Positions 31,818 through 33,556 of a DNA stretch of 33,556 nucleotides are shown one piece after another (position 1 is the first letter of the stretch; every line of letters starts with the position of its first letter). The DNA is from Gemmatimonadota bacterium (GTDB lineage Bacteria; Gemmatimonadota; Gemmatimonadetes; Gemmatimonadales; Gemmatimonadaceae), in contig JAJPIS010000053.1 of NCBI GenBank assembly GCA_021324635.1, positions 1-33,556 of the forward strand, given 5' to 3'. The position numbers and the translations under genes were made by a program. The notes under the pieces were generated by a model. The model did not search any database. It was given only the letters and a program-made list of their open reading frames with translations, and was not told the DNA's origin.

Positions 31818-33419
31818 ATGGGCTTCGTTCATTTGCACTGTCATTCCGAATATTCGCTCCTCGACGGCGCAAATCGGATCGACCACCTGATCGCTCGCGC
31901 GCTCGAGCTCGAGCAGCCTGCCCTGGCGATCACGGACCATGGGAACATGCACGGCGCCTGGGAGCTCCAGGAGAAGGCCAAGAAGGCCAGGATCAAGCCG
32001 ATCATCGGGATGGAGGCGTACGTCGCGCCCGGCGACCGCCGGCTCCGGCAGCGACCCGCTCCCGGCGCCAAGCCCTACTTCCACCTCGTGGTCCTGGCCC
32101 AGAATGCGACCGGGTACCAGAACCTCGTGAAGCTCTCCTCGCTCGCCTACCTCGAGGGCTTCTACACCAAGCCACGGGTCGACCGCGAGCTCCTGGCCCG
32201 CTACGGCGAGGGCCTCATCATCTCGTCGGCGTGCATGGCGGGCGAGGTGGCGATGCATCTCCAGGCAGGGGATGTGCAAGCGGCGCGGGAGGCCGCCTCC
32301 TGGTACGCGAACGCCTTCCCGAATCGATACTACCTGGAGGTCCAGGCGCACGACACGCCCGGGCAGCGGGAGCTGAACGACCGGATCTTCGCGCTCGGCG
32401 CCGAGCTCGGGCTGCCGGTGATCGCGACCAACGACGCGCACTTCCTCCGACGGGAGGACCACGACGCGCACGATGTGCTGCTCTGCATCGGGCTGGGGAA
32501 AGACCGCGCGGACTCCGATCGCATGCGTTACGACGGCGGGCTCTACTTCAAGAGCGCCCCGGAGATCGCCGAGCGCTTCCCAGACCACCCCGAGGTCCTC
32601 GAGAACACGCTGCGGATCGCCGACTCGGTGGACGTGCCGTTCTCGAAGACGTACCGGGTGCCCTCGTTCCCGCTGCCGAGCGGCGTCGCGACGGAGAACG
32701 AGTTGCTGGTGCAGCTCGCGGAGGCGGGCGCGCGCGAGCGGTACGGCGACCCGCTCCCGCCGGCCGCGCGCGACCGGCTCGACTACGAGCTCGGTGTGAT
32801 CACCAAGACCGGGTACGCCGGGTACTTCCTGATCGTCGCCGATTTCATCCGGGCAGCGCGGGACCGCGGGATCCCGGTCGGGCCGGGCCGCGGGTCGGCC
32901 GCGGGGTCGCTCGTCGCCTACGCGCTCCGCATCACGAACGTCTGCCCGCTCCGGTTCGACCTGCTGTTCGAGCGCTTCCTCAATCCGGAACGCGTCTCGA
33001 TGCCGGACATCGACGTCGACTTCTGCTTCGAGCGGCGGGGCGAGGTCATCGAGTATGTCCGGCAGAAGTACGGCCGTGACTCGGTCGGCCAGATCGTGAC
33101 GTTCGGCACGCTCAAGTCGCGCGCCGCGGTGAAGGATGTCGGCCGAGCGCTGGGGTTCACGCCGGCAGAGACGGACGCGCTCGCGAAGCTGATCCCCAAC
33201 CAGCCGAACTACTCGCTGACGGTCCAGGAGGCGACGCAGCAGATCTCGGAAGTGCGGCGGTTGTACGACAAGGACGACCGCTATCGGCAGCTCCTCGACT
33301 ATGCGATCGCGCTCGAGGGCCTGTCACGTCACTCCGGGGTCCACGCCGCCGGCATCGTGATCGCACCGGGCCCGCTCGACGAGTATGTGCCGGTCTTCAC
33401 GACGACGACCAAAGGCTAG
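31818..33419 (+). CDS. dnaE: DNA polymerase III alpha subunit, N-terminal part (frame broken or incomplete)
   Basis: It is the replicative polymerase subunit. The PHP domain starts at GFVHLHCHSEYSLLDGANRID and continues through TDHGNMHGAWELQEKAKKARIKPIIGMEAY. The polymerase part has GYFLIVADFIRAARDRGIPVGPGRGSAAGSLVAY and PDIDVDF (near residue 396), with two of the three catalytic Asp. The frame ends at TAG 33417-33419 after 533 residues of the usual 1,100-1,200. The third catalytic Asp (in the FLGL segment), the fingers and all C-terminal domains are missing. A G-rich repeat follows directly. A frame shifted by one base stays open to the window end and reads as Gly/Ala/Val repeats, so the stop may be a sequencing error in a repeat. 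The gene probably continues past the window. Confidence 0.9.
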   Translation: MGFVHLHCHSEYSLLDGANRIDHLIARALELEQPALAITDHGNMHGAWELQEKAKKARIKPIIGMEAYVAPGDRRLRQRPAPGAKPYFHLVVLAQNATGYQNLVKLSSLAYLEGFYTKPRVDRELLARYGEGLIISSACMAGEVAMHLQAGDVQAAREAASWYANAFPNRYYLEVQAHDTPGQRELNDRIFALGAELGLPVIATNDAHFLRREDHDAHDVLLCIGLGKDRADSDRMRYDGGLYFKSAPEIAERFPDHPEVLENTLRIADSVDVPFSKTYRVPSFPLPSGVATENELLVQLAEAGARERYGDPLPPAARDRLDYELGVITKTGYAGYFLIVADFIRAARDRGIPVGPGRGSAAGSLVAYALRITNVCPLRFDLLFERFLNPERVSMPDIDVDFCFERRGEVIEYVRQKYGRDSVGQIVTFGTLKSRAAVKDVGRALGFTPAETDALAKLIPNQPNYSLTVQEATQQISEVRRLYDKDDRYRQLLDYAIALEGLSRHSGVHAAGIVIAPGPLDEYVPVFTTTTKG

Positions 33420-33422
33420 GGC

Positions 33423-33468
33423 GGGGGTGGGGGTGGGGGTGGGGGCGGGGGCGGGGGCGGGGGCGGGG
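33423..33468 (+). repeat. Hexameric G-rich repeat at the dnaE break
   Basis: GGGGGT is repeated three times and GGGGGC four times, ending in GGGG. This is a strong candidate for a plus-strand G-quadruplex and a place where polymerases and assemblers fail. It begins 4 nt after the dnaE stop. Confidence 0.85.
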
Positions 33469-33524
33469 CGAGCACTGGCGGCGGTGCCGCGGCGGGGGGG
33501 GTGGGTGCGCCGAGGCTCGGGGGC

Positions 33525-33556
33525 GAGCGAGCCAGCGAGCGAGCCAGCGAGCGAGC
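33525..33556. repeat. 12-bp tandem repeat at the window edge
   Basis: GAGCGAGCCAGC is present in two full copies and a partial third copy that runs off the window. In the shifted dnaE frame it would encode a Ser-Glu-Pro-Ala repeat. It resembles a repeat at which an assembly stopped. Confidence 0.75.

Noticed and set aside
33150-33419. Split intein or intein insertion as the cause of the short dnaE
   Set aside because: No intein start (Cys/Ser block A) or other intein motif follows TTTTKG; the next bases are simple G-rich repeats.
1-33556. CRISPR array, tRNA, rRNA, insertion sequence or prophage
   Set aside because: No spaced direct repeats of 25-40 bp, no cloverleaf or rRNA segments, and no transposase, integrase or phage structural proteins were seen.

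Overview
This is very GC-rich DNA carrying ordinary bacterial housekeeping genes on both strands. The best guess for the host is Gemmatimonadota: the gene mix, the pseudo-receiver AraC-type regulator, the rarity of Shine-Dalgarno sequences, the many GTG starts and the Gly/Ala-rich insertions in conserved enzymes all fit. This is an inference from style, not a phylogenetic result. Both ends of the window lie in G-rich low-complexity repeats, as contig ends often do.

Layout. 1-1426: the possible tail of one gene, then a pseudo-receiver/AraC-type regulator. 1698-3668: coaE, gcvH and a LipM-type octanoyltransferase. 3735-11146: a peptide/nickel-type ABC transporter (substrate-binding protein, two permeases, two ATPases), chained by stop/start overlaps and running into a POT-family proton-coupled peptide transporter. 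11210-15936: an Omp85-like outer-membrane protein (minus), a class-I glutamine-amidotransferase-like C26 hydrolase (plus), then on the minus strand an unrecognised gene, a TauE/SafE-type permease and its DUF1634 partner. 16186-18939: a family-2 glycosyltransferase, a DUF3108 protein and a conserved protein of unknown function, facing a 74-residue membrane protein. 19444-29609: glycine oxidase ThiO, then a long same-strand run of lipA, pdhA, pdhB, pdhC, lpd, lipB and a UvrD/PcrA helicase. 29755-31771 (minus): a zinc aminopeptidase and a SAM methyltransferase. 31818-33419: the first half of dnaE, stopping in a G-rich repeat near the window end.

How the genes fit together. The clearest theme is lipoate and the 2-oxoacid dehydrogenase. 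LipB and LipA make the lipoyl group, PdhABC and Lpd use it, and ThiO could feed thiazole synthesis for the thiamine diphosphate needed by PdhA/PdhB. A second octanoyltransferase of the LipM type sits next to gcvH, so each lipoyl acceptor in the window has its own transferase nearby. The second theme is peptide import by both an ATP-driven and a proton-driven system in one apparent operon.

I found no CRISPR array, prophage, insertion sequence, tRNA or rRNA. No convincing new multi-gene system is visible. The most unusual features are structural: a 38-bp near-perfect palindrome at a gene junction, two convergent gene pairs whose stop codons share the palindrome CTAG, palindromes packed upstream of lipA, a homopyrimidine tract in front of lpd, and the broken dnaE frame.
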